Origin: a virus
Length of the DNA: 52,304 nt
Strand: one strand, 5' to 3'
Virus record (IMG/VR): IMGVR_UViG_3300020197_000033
Coordinates: 1 to 52,304 of that record
Within the stretch, counting starts at the first letter, position 1. Each line of letters starts with the position of its first letter. Shown piece by piece: positions 6,472 to 14,986 of this stretch. A program made the position numbers and the translations under genes. Under the pieces are notes generated by a model. That model was not told the origin of the DNA and searched no databases. It worked only from the letters and a program-made list of their open reading frames with translations.

Positions 6472-6949
6472 TAACTTTATAGAAAAAAATAAGTTCGAAG
6501 AACTGCAAGAACATTTTCTTGGTCCCAACATTCCTTGGTATTTTCATGATGGAATTGTACTGCCTGGGGATGGTGGATATCAATTCATTCACTTAATGTA
6601 TACAGAGTATGCTCCTAAAAGTCCATACTTTAATTTTGTAGAACCAATTTTTAGAGATATGGGTGCAGCATCTATTGTTAGATGCAAAGCAAATCTGCAA
6701 CCTAGAGGAAAAGAAATTATAGAAAATGATTTCCATACAGATTATCAGAACTGTGTAACTACTATCCTTTATATCAATTCTAATGATGGATATACATTAT
6801 TCAAAAATGGTGATAGAATTGAAAGTATAGAAAATAGGGTTGTAATTTTTGATTCTAATTTGGAACATACTGGTACAAATTGTACTGATGAACCCTCTAG
6901 AGTCGTAATAAATTTCAACTTCCACCCTCATGATATTATTCCAAGGTAA
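6452..6949 (+). CDS. 2-oxoglutarate/Fe(II)-dependent oxygenase
   Basis: A 165-residue member of the double-stranded beta-helix dioxygenases that hydroxylate a substrate using 2-oxoglutarate and oxygen. The iron ligands H95 and D97 (HTD) and H139 (LEHTG) are present, with R150 placed to bind 2-oxoglutarate. Cyanophages commonly carry several such enzymes; substrates are unknown, with DNA, protein and small molecules all possible. It sits just before the nucleotide-metabolism block. Confidence 0.85.
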   Translation: MKTQVIDNFIEKNKFEELQEHFLGPNIPWYFHDGIVLPGDGGYQFIHLMYTEYAPKSPYFNFVEPIFRDMGAASIVRCKANLQPRGKEIIENDFHTDYQNCVTTILYINSNDGYTLFKNGDRIESIENRVVIFDSNLEHTGTNCTDEPSRVVINFNFHPHDIIPR

Positions 6950-6954
6950 AACAA

Positions 6955-7134
6955 ATGGATAAGGAACGATTGAAACTTATTGTTCATAATCTAGAACTAT
7001 TGGTTGATTCTCTAAAAGCAGAGGTATATTCTGATGTATCTGCATATAAACCTCGCGTAGAAGCAGAAGTGAGAAGTAAAAATATTGCTGATTATGATGA
7101 AATTTTTGAAGACGACGATGGATACCCAGATTAA
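6955..7134 (+). CDS. Small acidic helical protein
   Basis: A 59-residue ORF starting MDKERLKLIVHNLELLVDSL, a strong amphipathic helix, with an acidic tail (EIFEDDDGYPD). It fills the gap between the oxygenase and thyX with 5-base spacing on each side. I recall similar small acidic proteins in cyanophages, with no role assigned. Confidence 0.6.
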   Translation: MDKERLKLIVHNLELLVDSLKAEVYSDVSAYKPRVEAEVRSKNIADYDEIFEDDDGYPD

Positions 7135-7139
7135 TTAAT

Positions 7140-7796
7140 ATGCAAATAAAACTTATTTCAGTAACGCCTGATGCAGAAAAAACAATGGCGTATGTTGCTA
7201 GAGTTAGCAACCCTGCGAATCAAGACAACGAAAACTATGCCAAGTTGCTTGCTTATTGTATTAAGCATAATCATTGGTCTGTTTTTGAGCAAGCTCATAT
7301 GACCCTTGAGATTGAAACCTCTCGTGGTATTGCAGCACAAATCTTGCGTCACAGATCATTTACATTTCAAGAGTTTTCGCAACGCTATGCCGATACCAAT
7401 CTCTTAGCAACAGACATTCCTATTCCAGAGTTGCGTCGTCAAGATGAAAAGAATCGTCAGAACTCTATTGATGATCTTGGAGAAGAACAAGTATTTGTTA
7501 TGAATAAAATGATTCAAGACCTCTTCAGAGACGCCCAGGATGTCTATAATTACCTCCTATCGCAAGGAGTAGCAAAGGAGTGTGCAAGGTTTGTACTGCC
7601 CCTGGCGACCCCTACACGCATCTATATGACGGGATCTGTGCGCTCGTGGTTGCACTATATACAATTGAGAACCGCAAATGGTACTCAAAAAGAACACATG
7701 GAAATTGCTAAAGAATGTCAATGTATTTTTGCTGGTCAATTTCCTATTGTAGCAGAAGCTTTAGGGTGGAATCATGGCAACCTATCCAGTAATTAA
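7140..7796 (+). CDS. thyX: Flavin-dependent thymidylate synthase ThyX
   Basis: A 218-residue enzyme converting dUMP to dTMP with FAD, NADPH and methylenetetrahydrofolate. The ThyX signature RHRx7S is at residues 70-80 (RHRSFTFQEFS), preceded by H46/E50 in NHWSVFEQAHMT. The C-terminal region (GSVRSWLHYIQLR) matches the family's nucleotide-binding end. Length is normal. It supplies dTMP for phage replication. The next gene begins inside its last codons (23-base overlap). Confidence 0.97.
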   Translation: MQIKLISVTPDAEKTMAYVARVSNPANQDNENYAKLLAYCIKHNHWSVFEQAHMTLEIETSRGIAAQILRHRSFTFQEFSQRYADTNLLATDIPIPELRRQDEKNRQNSIDDLGEEQVFVMNKMIQDLFRDAQDVYNYLLSQGVAKECARFVLPLATPTRIYMTGSVRSWLHYIQLRTANGTQKEHMEIAKECQCIFAGQFPIVAEALGWNHGNLSSN

Positions 7797-8025
7797 TAAA
7801 ACTACAGGTGAACAAAAAGAAGTGGAAATGAGTGTTCACGATTGGGATCAATGGAAGTTAGATAATCCTGAATGGGATAGAGATTGGAGCGATCCATCGA
7901 CCTGTCCTGGTTCTGGTGAGGTTGGTGAATGGAAAGATAAACTTGTTAATAGAAATCCTGGTTGGAACGAAGTTTTAAAGAAAGCGCAAAAAGCTGGCGC
8001 CAATCGTCAAAAATTAACAATTTAA
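7774..8025 (+). CDS. Conserved cyanophage hypothetical protein
   Basis: An 83-residue protein starting MATYPVINKTTGEQKEVEM, overlapping thyX by 23 bases. It is Trp-rich (WDQWKLDNPEWDRDW) and has a CPGSGEVGEW segment with one Cys. The opening resembles small regulatory zinc-ribbon proteins, but the paired CxxC motifs needed for a ribbon are missing. It sits between thyX and phoH. Function unknown. Confidence 0.75.
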   Translation: MATYPVINKTTGEQKEVEMSVHDWDQWKLDNPEWDRDWSDPSTCPGSGEVGEWKDKLVNRNPGWNEVLKKAQKAGANRQKLTI

Positions 8026-8027
8026 CT

Positions 8028-8783
8028 ATGGCAAGAAAAAGAAGACTTGATGATCCTATTGGAGTGGGATTGACCGCAAAACAAATGAGGCGTCGCAAGC
8101 CAATTAATTCCGATATGATGAACGATGTTCAGCCATTGACGAATGCTCAACGCAATATGTTTGAGGCGTGGGAAAATAACAAACATCTTTTTGCATATGG
8201 TTGTGCCGGCACGGGTAAAACATTTATAGCACTGTTTCTTGCACTTAAGGATGTTTTAGATGAGAACACTCCTTATGAAAAAGTCTACATTGTTAGGTCT
8301 CTTGTAGCGACAAGAGAGATTGGTTTTCTTCCTGGTGACCACGAAGATAAGTCATCTCTCTATCAGATTCCATATAAGAACATGGTAAAGTATATGTTTG
8401 GGTTCCCCAGTGATCCTGATTTTGAAATGCTTTATGGAAACTTAAAAACTCAAGAAACAATTTCATTCTGGTCTACCTCATTCTTACGTGGCACTACTAT
8501 GAATGACTGTATCATCCTTGTAGATGAAATGCAAAACTTGAACTTTCATGAATTAGATAGTATAATTACTAGAGTTGGTGACAACTGTAAGATTATATTT
8601 TGCGGTGATGCCACACAAACAGATCTCACTAAGTCATATGAACGGGATGGAATCATAGATTTCAAAAAAATAATCGAAGTCATGGAAAATGACTTTTCTG
8701 TTATTGAATTTGGATTAGATGATATCGTTCGTTCGGGGTTAGTTAGAAATTATCTCGTTACAAAACTTGCCCTGGCTTTATAA
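8028..8783 (+). CDS. phoH: PhoH-like P-loop ATPase
   Basis: A 251-residue protein from ATG 8028 (MARKRRLDDP); upstream sequence in frame is a shadow of the previous gene. Walker A GCAGTGKT is at residues 58-65, Walker B CIILVDEMQN at about 162-171, and a sensor-like CGDATQTD follows. PhoH is a nucleotide-binding protein related to superfamily 1 helicases and is carried by most marine phages. Its role in infection is not settled. Its stop overlaps the next start by one base. Confidence 0.95.
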   Translation: MARKRRLDDPIGVGLTAKQMRRRKPINSDMMNDVQPLTNAQRNMFEAWENNKHLFAYGCAGTGKTFIALFLALKDVLDENTPYEKVYIVRSLVATREIGFLPGDHEDKSSLYQIPYKNMVKYMFGFPSDPDFEMLYGNLKTQETISFWSTSFLRGTTMNDCIILVDEMQNLNFHELDSIITRVGDNCKIIFCGDATQTDLTKSYERDGIIDFKKIIEVMENDFSVIEFGLDDIVRSGLVRNYLVTKLALAL

Positions 8784-9466
8784 TGTTTGTTCATCTAGAT
8801 ATCTTAAAAGATTTTGAAATCGAAGCAAAACTTATAGATGGAGTTAGATATTATCCTATATCTGAAGATAAACTTTATCCGTCTATAACTTCTGTTACGA
8901 GTTTTTTCAATAGACAGATTTTTTCAGAATGGAGACAAAAAGTTGGTGAAGAAGAGGCAAATAAAATTACTAAGGTATCAACTGAACGAGGAACTAAATT
9001 TCACGATTTGGTAGAAAAATATCTACTTAATATTGATTTAAAAACTCTAGATATCTTACCATCTACTAAGGCACTTTTCCTTTCGGCAAAACCGTATCTA
9101 GATAATATAAATAATATTCATGCATTAGAAAAACCACTCTACAGCGATTATTTTGGAATAGCTGGACGGGTGGACTGTATTGCAGAATATAACGGTGAAC
9201 TTTCAGTCATTGACTTTAAGACATCTAAGAAAATTAAACCAGAAGCGTGGATTGAACAGTATTTTGTTCAGGAAACTGCATACGCCTGCATGTACTATGA
9301 AATGACAGGCAAAATTGTTGAAAAAATTGTAACCATCATGGTTGCTGAAAATGGAGAATGCGTCGTCTATGAGAAAAGAAACAAAGCTGACTATATTAAG
9401 CTTCTTACCAAGTACATCAAAGAATTCGTCACCCATAAACTTGGAGAGTATGGAGAAAGACTTTAA
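8783..9466 (+). CDS. PD-(D/E)XK nuclease, RecB/Cas4-MGME1-like exonuclease
   Basis: A 227-residue nuclease. The active-site signature is GRVDCIAEYNGELSVIDFKTSK at about residues 129-150: a first metal-binding Asp, then DFKTSK with the second Asp and catalytic Lys. An upstream RGTKFHDLVEKY helix supplies the early His/Glu. This domain type includes RecB-like and mitochondrial MGME1 exonucleases and fits DNA end-processing in replication or recombination. It sits between phoH and gp33. Confidence 0.85.
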   Translation: MFVHLDILKDFEIEAKLIDGVRYYPISEDKLYPSITSVTSFFNRQIFSEWRQKVGEEEANKITKVSTERGTKFHDLVEKYLLNIDLKTLDILPSTKALFLSAKPYLDNINNIHALEKPLYSDYFGIAGRVDCIAEYNGELSVIDFKTSKKIKPEAWIEQYFVQETAYACMYYEMTGKIVEKIVTIMVAENGECVVYEKRNKADYIKLLTKYIKEFVTHKLGEYGERL

Positions 9467-9704
9467 TGACCTGCTCAAAGAAAAGTTTTTGTGTCAATCT
9501 AGATTTAGTCAAGACATAGAAAACCTTGTCTTGAATTCTGATTTAAATTATATCGAAGCAATAATTACTTATTGCGAAGAAAATAATATTGAATTAGACT
9601 CAGTATCCAAATTGATTTCAAAACCATTGAAAGAAAAAATCAAATATGAAGCACAACAACTGAATTATCTTAAGAAAACCACTCGTGCTAAATTGCCATT
9701 GTGA
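9450..9704 (+). CDS. 33: Late-transcription coactivator (T4 gp33-like)
   Basis: An 84-residue protein from ATG 9450 (MEKDFNDLLKEKF), overlapping the nuclease by 17 bases. The core LNYIEAIITYCEENNIELDSV-KLISKPLKEKIKYEA-LNYL matches the phage late-transcription coactivator family as I know it. In T4, gp33 bridges host RNA polymerase to the sliding clamp so that late promoters fire. The order 33-59-32 is the same as in T4, which supports the call. CTAAATA-type late promoters in the window are the expected targets. Confidence 0.8.
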   Translation: MEKDFNDLLKEKFLCQSRFSQDIENLVLNSDLNYIEAIITYCEENNIELDSVSKLISKPLKEKIKYEAQQLNYLKKTTRAKLPL

Positions 9705-10288
9705 AACCCATTGAAGTATATCAAACGTACTTAGCATTTAAGAATCACTTTACTAAAGAAAATTACGATTTTTTCAAATATTGTGGCAAAGTCAAAACCT
9801 CACAGGATGCCTTCAATAAGAGAAAAGATCGTTATTTTTTTGAAAGATTATCTCGTAAAAAAACAGATGACGAAATAATAAAGTTTTTTATTGCTAGTTT
9901 CAGTCAGTCTGAAGATCCACAATCAGTTTGGATTGGGGAAATTATAGATTCTGGCGAAAAGAGATATCTTGAGTGGACAAGAAAAATACAGAGTCTGTCT
10001 TATATCTTTAAACAAGAATCAGAAGATATGTTGTCTGAAAGCAACTTGAATGGGGTTCTTGATGCTTCAAAGCAACATCCAGTCATTCTAAAAAAGTTCC
10101 TGAGCGGTAAAATTAGCATAGAAACCCTTACCATTTGGGATAAAATATTCCTGTTCGGGAATGAGTTTGATAGGAAACTTTTAGACCCAGTGTGGGAAAC
10201 CGTCAGTTTCAAATTAAAGAAATACAAACCGTTCCTAAATATTGATACCAAGAAATACAAACAAATTTTAAGGGAAGTTGTGTCATGA
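9701..10288 (+). CDS. 59: Helicase loader (T4 gp59-like)
   Basis: A 195-residue, highly helical basic protein with a GTG start at 9701, overlapping gp33 by 4 bases. It opens with IEVYQTYLAFKNHFTKENYDFFKYCGK, as gp59 proteins do. The length is close to T4 gp59 (217). gp59 loads the replicative helicase onto gp32-coated single-stranded DNA at forks. Position between gp33 and gp32 supports the name. Confidence 0.85.
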   Translation: MKPIEVYQTYLAFKNHFTKENYDFFKYCGKVKTSQDAFNKRKDRYFFERLSRKKTDDEIIKFFIASFSQSEDPQSVWIGEIIDSGEKRYLEWTRKIQSLSYIFKQESEDMLSESNLNGVLDASKQHPVILKKFLSGKISIETLTIWDKIFLFGNEFDRKLLDPVWETVSFKLKKYKPFLNIDTKKYKQILREVVS

Positions 10289-10623
10289 GTTCTGAGTTTT
10301 TCAATTCTCCCATAGTCAGGGCTTCTGCGGTAGAAATTAATGAATTGCAGGAAGAAATGATGAAATTGATGATGAATCCGCCATGGGGCCAAACTTCTGA
10401 TGACAAGAGGAAAATTGCTAGTCTGATGACTAATCTTCTGGAAAAACAAAAAGTCTTTTGGTTTAGATTAAAATATTCTGATGATCCAGAGGCAAAAAAG
10501 ATGAAAGAAGATATCTTGGAATCTGCTCGTTTTCTTGGATTAAAACCTAGCCAAACTATTGAATCATTTTTTGATGAACTCTCTACCATTGTAGAAAAAC
10601 TTGAAAATACAATTGACAATTAA
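10285..10623 (+). CDS. DUF1825-like protein (cyanobacterial family)
   Basis: A 112-residue helical protein coupled to gp59 by ATGA. FFNSPIVRASAVEINELQEE and a later FLGLKPSQTIESFFDEL resemble the two ends of the cyanobacterial DUF1825 family, whose function is unknown. T4 has no gene between 59 and 32, so this is a cyanophage insertion probably acquired from a host. About 60 bases separate it from gp32, where a promoter could lie. Confidence 0.7.
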   Translation: MSSEFFNSPIVRASAVEINELQEEMMKLMMNPPWGQTSDDKRKIASLMTNLLEKQKVFWFRLKYSDDPEAKKMKEDILESARFLGLKPSQTIESFFDELSTIVEKLENTIDN

Positions 10624-10685
10624 CGTCTGGAAAGGTAGAATTAATACATCCCACACACCAAATATAACAAATACGGAGAATACAA

Positions 10686-11600
10686 ATGTCTTTTGCTGAT
10701 CTTAAAAAACAATCTCGTTCTGGTTCTCTAACCGAGAAGTTAATGAAGAAGGTAGAGAAACTGAATGAAAAAGGAGGGGGTTCTGGTGATGATAGGTTTT
10801 GGAAACCTTCTGTAGATAAAGCCGGAAATGGATACGCTGTAGTCCGATTTCTTCCTGCACACCCCAATTGCGAACTTCCTTGGGCTCAAGTCTGGAGTCA
10901 TGCATTTCAGGGCCCTGGCGGATGGTACATCGAAAACTCTTTGACCACCCTTGGAAAAGACGATCCAGTTTCTGAATACAACCGCACATTGTGGAACAGC
11001 GGAAACGATGCAGATAAAGAGATTGCTCGTAAACAAAAACGAAAACTGTCTTATTATACTAACGTCTATGTGGTGAGTGATAAGACTAATCCAGAAAATG
11101 AGGGTAGAGTTTTCCTTTATAAGTTTGGAAAAAAAATCTTCGACAAAATCAGTGCTGCAATGCAACCTGAGTTTGAAGACGAAAAACCTATTAATCCCTT
11201 TGATTTTTGGCAAGGCGCCAACTTCAAATTGAAGATTAAGAATGTTGCTGGTTATTGGAACTATGATAGTTCTGAGTTTGGCCGTCCAGAACCTCTTTTG
11301 GATGATGATGATAAAATGGAGTCAATCTATAATAAAATCTATGATTTGAATGAATTTACTGCTTCTGATCAGTTTAAAAACTATGATGATCTAAAGAAGC
11401 GTCTCGATTCTGTTCTGGGTAATAAACAACAACTTCGTCGTCCTGATCCAGAAGTGGAAGATGAAGATGATCAAGGTCCTGTGAAGGAACTTGATGAGGA
11501 TCTTCGTTCTCAACTTAATAGTCTCAGTTCATCCTCAACTTCTACTGATGAGGATGAAGACGATGCTCTAAGTTACTTCCAACGACTTGCTGAAGAGTGA
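10686..11600 (+). CDS. 32: Single-stranded DNA-binding protein (T4 gp32-like)
   Basis: A 304-residue protein. It starts with the basic cooperativity arm (MSFADLKKQSRSGSLTEKL). A core OB-fold follows (about residues 45-215), containing GYAVVRFLPAHPN, YYTNVYVVSD and GRVFLYKFGKKI. The Ser/Asp/Glu-rich acidic tail from about 255 is the part that contacts partners in T4. The His-Cys zinc site of T4 gp32 is absent: only one Cys is present, and the equivalent stretch reads KDDPVSEYN. It coats single-stranded DNA and works with gp59. Confidence 0.96.
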   Translation: MSFADLKKQSRSGSLTEKLMKKVEKLNEKGGGSGDDRFWKPSVDKAGNGYAVVRFLPAHPNCELPWAQVWSHAFQGPGGWYIENSLTTLGKDDPVSEYNRTLWNSGNDADKEIARKQKRKLSYYTNVYVVSDKTNPENEGRVFLYKFGKKIFDKISAAMQPEFEDEKPINPFDFWQGANFKLKIKNVAGYWNYDSSEFGRPEPLLDDDDKMESIYNKIYDLNEFTASDQFKNYDDLKKRLDSVLGNKQQLRRPDPEVEDEDDQGPVKELDEDLRSQLNSLSSSSTSTDEDEDDALSYFQRLAEE

Positions 11601-11606
11601 TTATCT

Positions 11607-11629
11607 GGGGGGACACATGTCCCCCTTTT
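11607..11629 (+). terminator. Intrinsic terminator between gp32 and convergent gp53
   Basis: GGGGGACA and TGTCCCCC pair across a short loop and are followed by TTTT. The stem also lies just beyond the stop of the convergent minus-strand gene (11628), so it may end transcription from both sides. Its design matches the terminator at 1087. Confidence 0.85.
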
Positions 11630-12392
11630 AAATGCCTGTTAATCGAGGATTGTATCCTTGTTTTGAGTTCGGATTAATATATTGGGAAGATTCTGTATAT
11701 GACATAATATCTCGCAAATTATCCACAACGACTGAAACATACTCAGTTTTTAAAACTAAAATATTTCTCTTTGCGTCATTTATTCTTACTTCATATTCAT
11801 AATTTGATACAGCAACAACAGAGTTACCAATTAGTTGTTGTCCCGTCGCATTTTTTACAGTTCCATTTTGTTCCACTGTTACATCTGTAGTTCGTTTAAT
11901 TGGTAAATTACTAGAAAATTTCTTTTCGGATGTTATATTATTGGTATCTAATGCAGAAATATTGTAATCTGAGTCTACGATTAATCCATCAGGAACGATA
12001 ACTCTTCTAAAGCCATCTGTAAATATGGATGTTTCATAGTGATGTATTTTTTGTAAATTTTCATCTGAACCATATTTGTCCTGTAGATATTTTTTAAATG
12101 TTGAGTCATCCATCGGCCATTCATCTTGAACATTGATAATATTATTTGTCAACAATATGATCCAATCATAAGCCGAGTTTCCATATAATTGTTTTGCAAC
12201 TTGTTCTGGTCTAATATTTCCTGGAATATTGTATAGTTCAAAAGAAGTTGCTATCCTACCGACATCTTCACGTAATTTCCCTCTCCTAAAAAAGTTTATA
12301 ACTTCTATGAATTCATCATTGGTATTTCTATCTGCAGTTCTAGAAACATAATTAATTCTGGGAAAAAAACTAAAGTAACCTTTTCTATTCAT
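11628..12392 (-). CDS. 53: Baseplate wedge protein (T4 gp53-like)
   Basis: A 254-residue protein. The N-terminus (GYFSFFPRINYVSRTADRNT) and the stretch EQVAKQLYGNSAYDWIILLTNNIINVQDEWPM match the LysM-like/gp53 family fold as I know it. gp53 joins the six wedges around the hub during baseplate assembly. It is last in a four-gene minus-strand late operon, one base after the tube-cap gene. Confidence 0.85.
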   Translation of the reverse strand: MNRKGYFSFFPRINYVSRTADRNTNDEFIEVINFFRRGKLREDVGRIATSFELYNIPGNIRPEQVAKQLYGNSAYDWIILLTNNIINVQDEWPMDDSTFKKYLQDKYGSDENLQKIHHYETSIFTDGFRRVIVPDGLIVDSDYNISALDTNNITSEKKFSSNLPIKRTTDVTVEQNGTVKNATGQQLIGNSVVAVSNYEYEVRINDAKRNILVLKTEYVSVVVDNLRDIMSYTESSQYINPNSKQGYNPRLTGI

Positions 12393-12393
12393 T

Positions 12394-14007
12394 TTAGTAA
12401 CCTATAGTATCTTGGTCGTTGATATTGATTCCACCAAGAGTTGATGCACGACGACCACCATCATCAAAACCTGGGGCTGACCCAGTGTTGTAATCTGTAT
12501 TGTAAATTGGTTCTAATTCAGAAAAATCAAGTGACATTCTATACGACATTGGATTTCCATCTACATCAGCCATCCAATGATTGTTAGGAGCATAATCAGT
12601 TTCAAATCTAGTTAATGCACATGGTTTAAATAGGTGCATTCCTCGTATCCCCCTATTTTCTGCAGTTGTATATTTTAATTCCCAAATATTTGGAGTACCT
12701 AAGAAAAAAGACGTTCCACCAAAAGCATCCGCACCGCCATCAGCTGTAAGTTTTTTAGCAGCAGAAAATTCTTTAAATCTTCTTATTATTTTTCTACATA
12801 TCACAGCTTCCGTAATAGATCTTGGAGTTAATTGATATGTAAACGAAAAGGTTCTCATGGCTGGACCTTTAAATAACAATTCTTGGTTTGAATTTGCGAT
12901 TACTCCAGCACCTCTCGCTAAGAGTGTTTCTGGAGAAACATCATATCCTAATTTTCCCAATACGCCTGATAAAACTGCTGCTGAAACTCCAGCTTTACCT
13001 GCTCCACTCGATGCTTGACCTAGTAATCTTAATTGAGTGATAATAGCAGCCAAATTTTGCCCAGCGTTCTGAACACCAAGAAGATTTCCACCAAGATTTC
13101 CACCATATATACCCATCAAATACTGCATCATTTCACTACTTACCATTCCAGAAGCCGCCATGCTTATATTATTCATCGTATCCACATCCCAAGCTGCCGT
13201 AGCTGAATCTCTGATTGACTGAGGCATTGGTAAAAATATTGGTCCGCCTACAGGTTCTTTGAGTGGAGATCCTCTTTGTGCTCCTGTTGCCAACACACCA
13301 CTACCCCTATCATTCGATGCTGTCAATAAAGCAGCTTGATATGGTGGTTGATATGTGTAACACTGGATGACTAAACGATCCATTCCATTACCGCTTGAAT
13401 TTTCTGGATATATTAATGGTGTTGCCGATGCTGCTGTTTCATTTGCGGTTGCAAAATTTACTGCCAAACCAGTTATAGTTCCTAATGGATTAGTTACAGC
13501 ACCCGCTAAATTTGAAAGAGTGCTTAAATTAGTTAATCCCCCTCCTCCTGGAGGTGCTGCTGGCGGCGCAGCTGGCGTTCCCATTCCCGTTCCTGTTCCC
13601 GTTCCTGTTCCCGTTCCTGTTGCCGCAGGGGCCCCAGCGGTTGGATTGTTTAGTGTCTGTGTTACCCACGAGGGTACTGTACCAGTTGTCCTGGTGCTAC
13701 CACCTCCCCTCTTGTTTTTGGTGACAGTCGCAGCCTGATTAACCGCTGCAGCAATTTGCTGTTTATATGTATCTTGTAGTGCAGTATTAAATTGTGGATC
13801 GCTTATTCTTGATGTGTTCCAGTTTCCAGATGCTGGTCCAAAAATAACATTTGGATTTGAGTTTTGGGTTGGTTGCCCATTTACGGTAGCTTCAATTGCT
13901 CTTACCTCTTGGGTACTGCGATCCCACTGCAACTGATATGTTACTGTGCTTCCATCAGGTCTTCTTTCAACAATTGGGGTTTGTAAGTTGATATTTTGAA
14001 AAGCCAC
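12394..14007 (-). CDS. 48: Baseplate tail-tube cap protein (T4 gp48-like) with large N-terminal extension
   Basis: A 537-residue protein, much longer than T4 gp48 (364). The C-terminal two thirds carry tube-cap features: IFLPMPQSIRDSATAAWD, then MRTFSFTYQLTPRSITEA-ICRKIIRRFKEF, and a final SYRMSLDFSELEPIYN. The first 200 residues contain low-complexity Thr/Gly, Ala/Pro and Gly runs encoded by short tandem repeats. The cap sits on the baseplate and starts tube polymerisation with gp54. The split between gp48 and gp54 names is by resemblance and could be swapped with the gene at 14983. Confidence 0.75.
   Translation of the reverse strand: MAFQNINLQTPIVERRPDGSTVTYQLQWDRSTQEVRAIEATVNGQPTQNSNPNVIFGPASGNWNTSRISDPQFNTALQDTYKQQIAAAVNQAATVTKNKRGGGSTRTTGTVPSWVTQTLNNPTAGAPAATGTGTGTGTGTGMGTPAAPPAAPPGGGGLTNLSTLSNLAGAVTNPLGTITGLAVNFATANETAASATPLIYPENSSGNGMDRLVIQCYTYQPPYQAALLTASNDRGSGVLATGAQRGSPLKEPVGGPIFLPMPQSIRDSATAAWDVDTMNNISMAASGMVSSEMMQYLMGIYGGNLGGNLLGVQNAGQNLAAIITQLRLLGQASSGAGKAGVSAAVLSGVLGKLGYDVSPETLLARGAGVIANSNQELLFKGPAMRTFSFTYQLTPRSITEAVICRKIIRRFKEFSAAKKLTADGGADAFGGTSFFLGTPNIWELKYTTAENRGIRGMHLFKPCALTRFETDYAPNNHWMADVDGNPMSYRMSLDFSELEPIYNTDYNTGSAPGFDDGGRRASTLGGININDQDTIGY
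13589..13624. repeat. Tandem 12-bp repeat inside the tube-cap gene
   Basis: GTTCCTGTTCCC occurs twice exactly and a third time with one change (GTTCCTGTTGCC). On the minus strand it encodes a Gly-Thr repeat in the N-terminal extension. Slippage-prone repeats of this kind vary in copy number. Confidence 0.85.
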
Positions 14008-14501
14008 TATGTTCTCCAGTTCCAGGCTTTGTGTTTTGGATACTTCATTCCATTTCTACCAATAAATTTTTCTGTAGGTAATAATGAAATACTCGACCAA
14101 TCTTCACTTTTAGGAACTTTGTATAAACTTCCCACTCCAGAATACAAATAATAATGAAGGGAATTTTTAGGTACTATAGACCCTCTTCCTTTATTTATTA
14201 GACTTTTGGCAACCGCGTCTCTATGGTCTGGATTTATGTAATGTAGATTTGATCCTATAAATCCATTTTTCCGAAAATCCAGTACGAAAGCTAATGGTTG
14301 AAGATCCCAAAATTCATATTTATCGGGAAAAGACGCTCCATATTGAAAAAATACTAAATCTCCAACGGCAACTCCTCCAGTATCACTTTCGTTAATATCT
14401 GGGTCTTGTAGACTGGATAATTTTTCTTGAAGAACTGAAATATACCAATCTCCACTTCGATTCTTTTTTCCAGCTTCTTTTTTTATCTCTTCTGCAATCA
14501 T
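14007..14501 (-). CDS. Conserved phage protein of unknown function (virion-associated?)
   Basis: A 164-residue protein in the minus-strand baseplate/head operon; it overlaps the tube-cap gene by one base. A central motif reads GDLVFFQYGASFPDKYEFWDLQPLAFVLDF then GFIGSNLHYINP. I have seen this pattern (short beta strands, a D-x-x-P-L core and GF-G-NLHY) in proteins of many large tailed phages without a proven role. Location between tube-cap and gp4 genes suggests a virion or assembly protein. Confidence 0.65.
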   Translation of the reverse strand: MIAEEIKKEAGKKNRSGDWYISVLQEKLSSLQDPDINESDTGGVAVGDLVFFQYGASFPDKYEFWDLQPLAFVLDFRKNGFIGSNLHYINPDHRDAVAKSLINKGRGSIVPKNSLHYYLYSGVGSLYKVPKSEDWSSISLLPTEKFIGRNGMKYPKHKAWNWRT

Positions 14502-14503
14502 AA

Positions 14504-14941
14504 TTATATGCCTAAATCCTTTTCGGTCATAATTTTGAATTCATAATTTCTATCGGAACAATATTCTTTTGCTGCTTTCCATTTTGCTTGATTGACCGCC
14601 CATAAAGCAATACTGTTTACCCATGCTTTTGTTTTTTTCTTGGGATTTTTATTGGGCATGTCTACTTCTTTTTGTGGTTTTATTTCAATAATCATCACTC
14701 TTTTATTGCCTTGATTATCTACGTATTTGATAAAAAAGTCGGGAAAGTATCTATGCCACTTATTATCAACAGGAGATTTATATGGTATAAAAAATTCTTC
14801 TGATTGCCACTGATATACGCTTTCGTTTAAATCACAATATCTCATAAATTTTCTCTCCCAGAGAGAACGATAAATTATATTTGTGGGGTCTCCTTTATAT
14901 TTTTGTGGATACTCTGGTTTATATTTTCCCTTGTAGGACAT
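14504..14941 (-). CDS. 4: Head completion protein (T4 gp4-like nuclease fold)
   Basis: A 145-residue protein close to T4 gp4 (150). It opens SYKGKYKPEYPQKYKGDPTN and carries a PD-(D/E)XK-like signature: YFPDFFIKY, then VMIIEIKPQKE (Asp, then E-I-K). T4 gp4/50 completes heads before tail joining. It is the first gene of the minus-strand operon and starts inside one arm of the divergent promoter palindrome. Confidence 0.88.
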   Translation of the reverse strand: MSYKGKYKPEYPQKYKGDPTNIIYRSLWERKFMRYCDLNESVYQWQSEEFFIPYKSPVDNKWHRYFPDFFIKYVDNQGNKRVMIIEIKPQKEVDMPNKNPKKKTKAWVNSIALWAVNQAKWKAAKEYCSDRNYEFKIMTEKDLGI

Positions 14942-14986
14942 CTAAATATCTAATAATTAAAGCTTTCATAAAGAGTATTTAGATGT
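14938..14986. promoter_or_regulatory. Divergent late promoters in an inverted repeat
   Basis: ACATCTAAATA (14938-14948) is mirrored exactly by TATTTAGATGT (14976-14986). Each arm contains a CTAAATA late box for one direction and, on the opposite strand, the start codon of the gene going the other way (gp4 at 14941, gp54-like at 14983). Confidence 0.7.

Noticed and set aside
10000-11213. Minus-strand ORFs of 94-157 residues across gp59 and gp32
   Set aside because: They lie opposite well-supported genes, have no ribosome binding sites and no family features.
13367-13738. Plus-strand 123-residue ORF rich in Val-Pro repeats
   Set aside because: It is the antisense shadow of the Gly/Thr- and Ala/Pro-rich part of the gp48-like gene and has no start signals.
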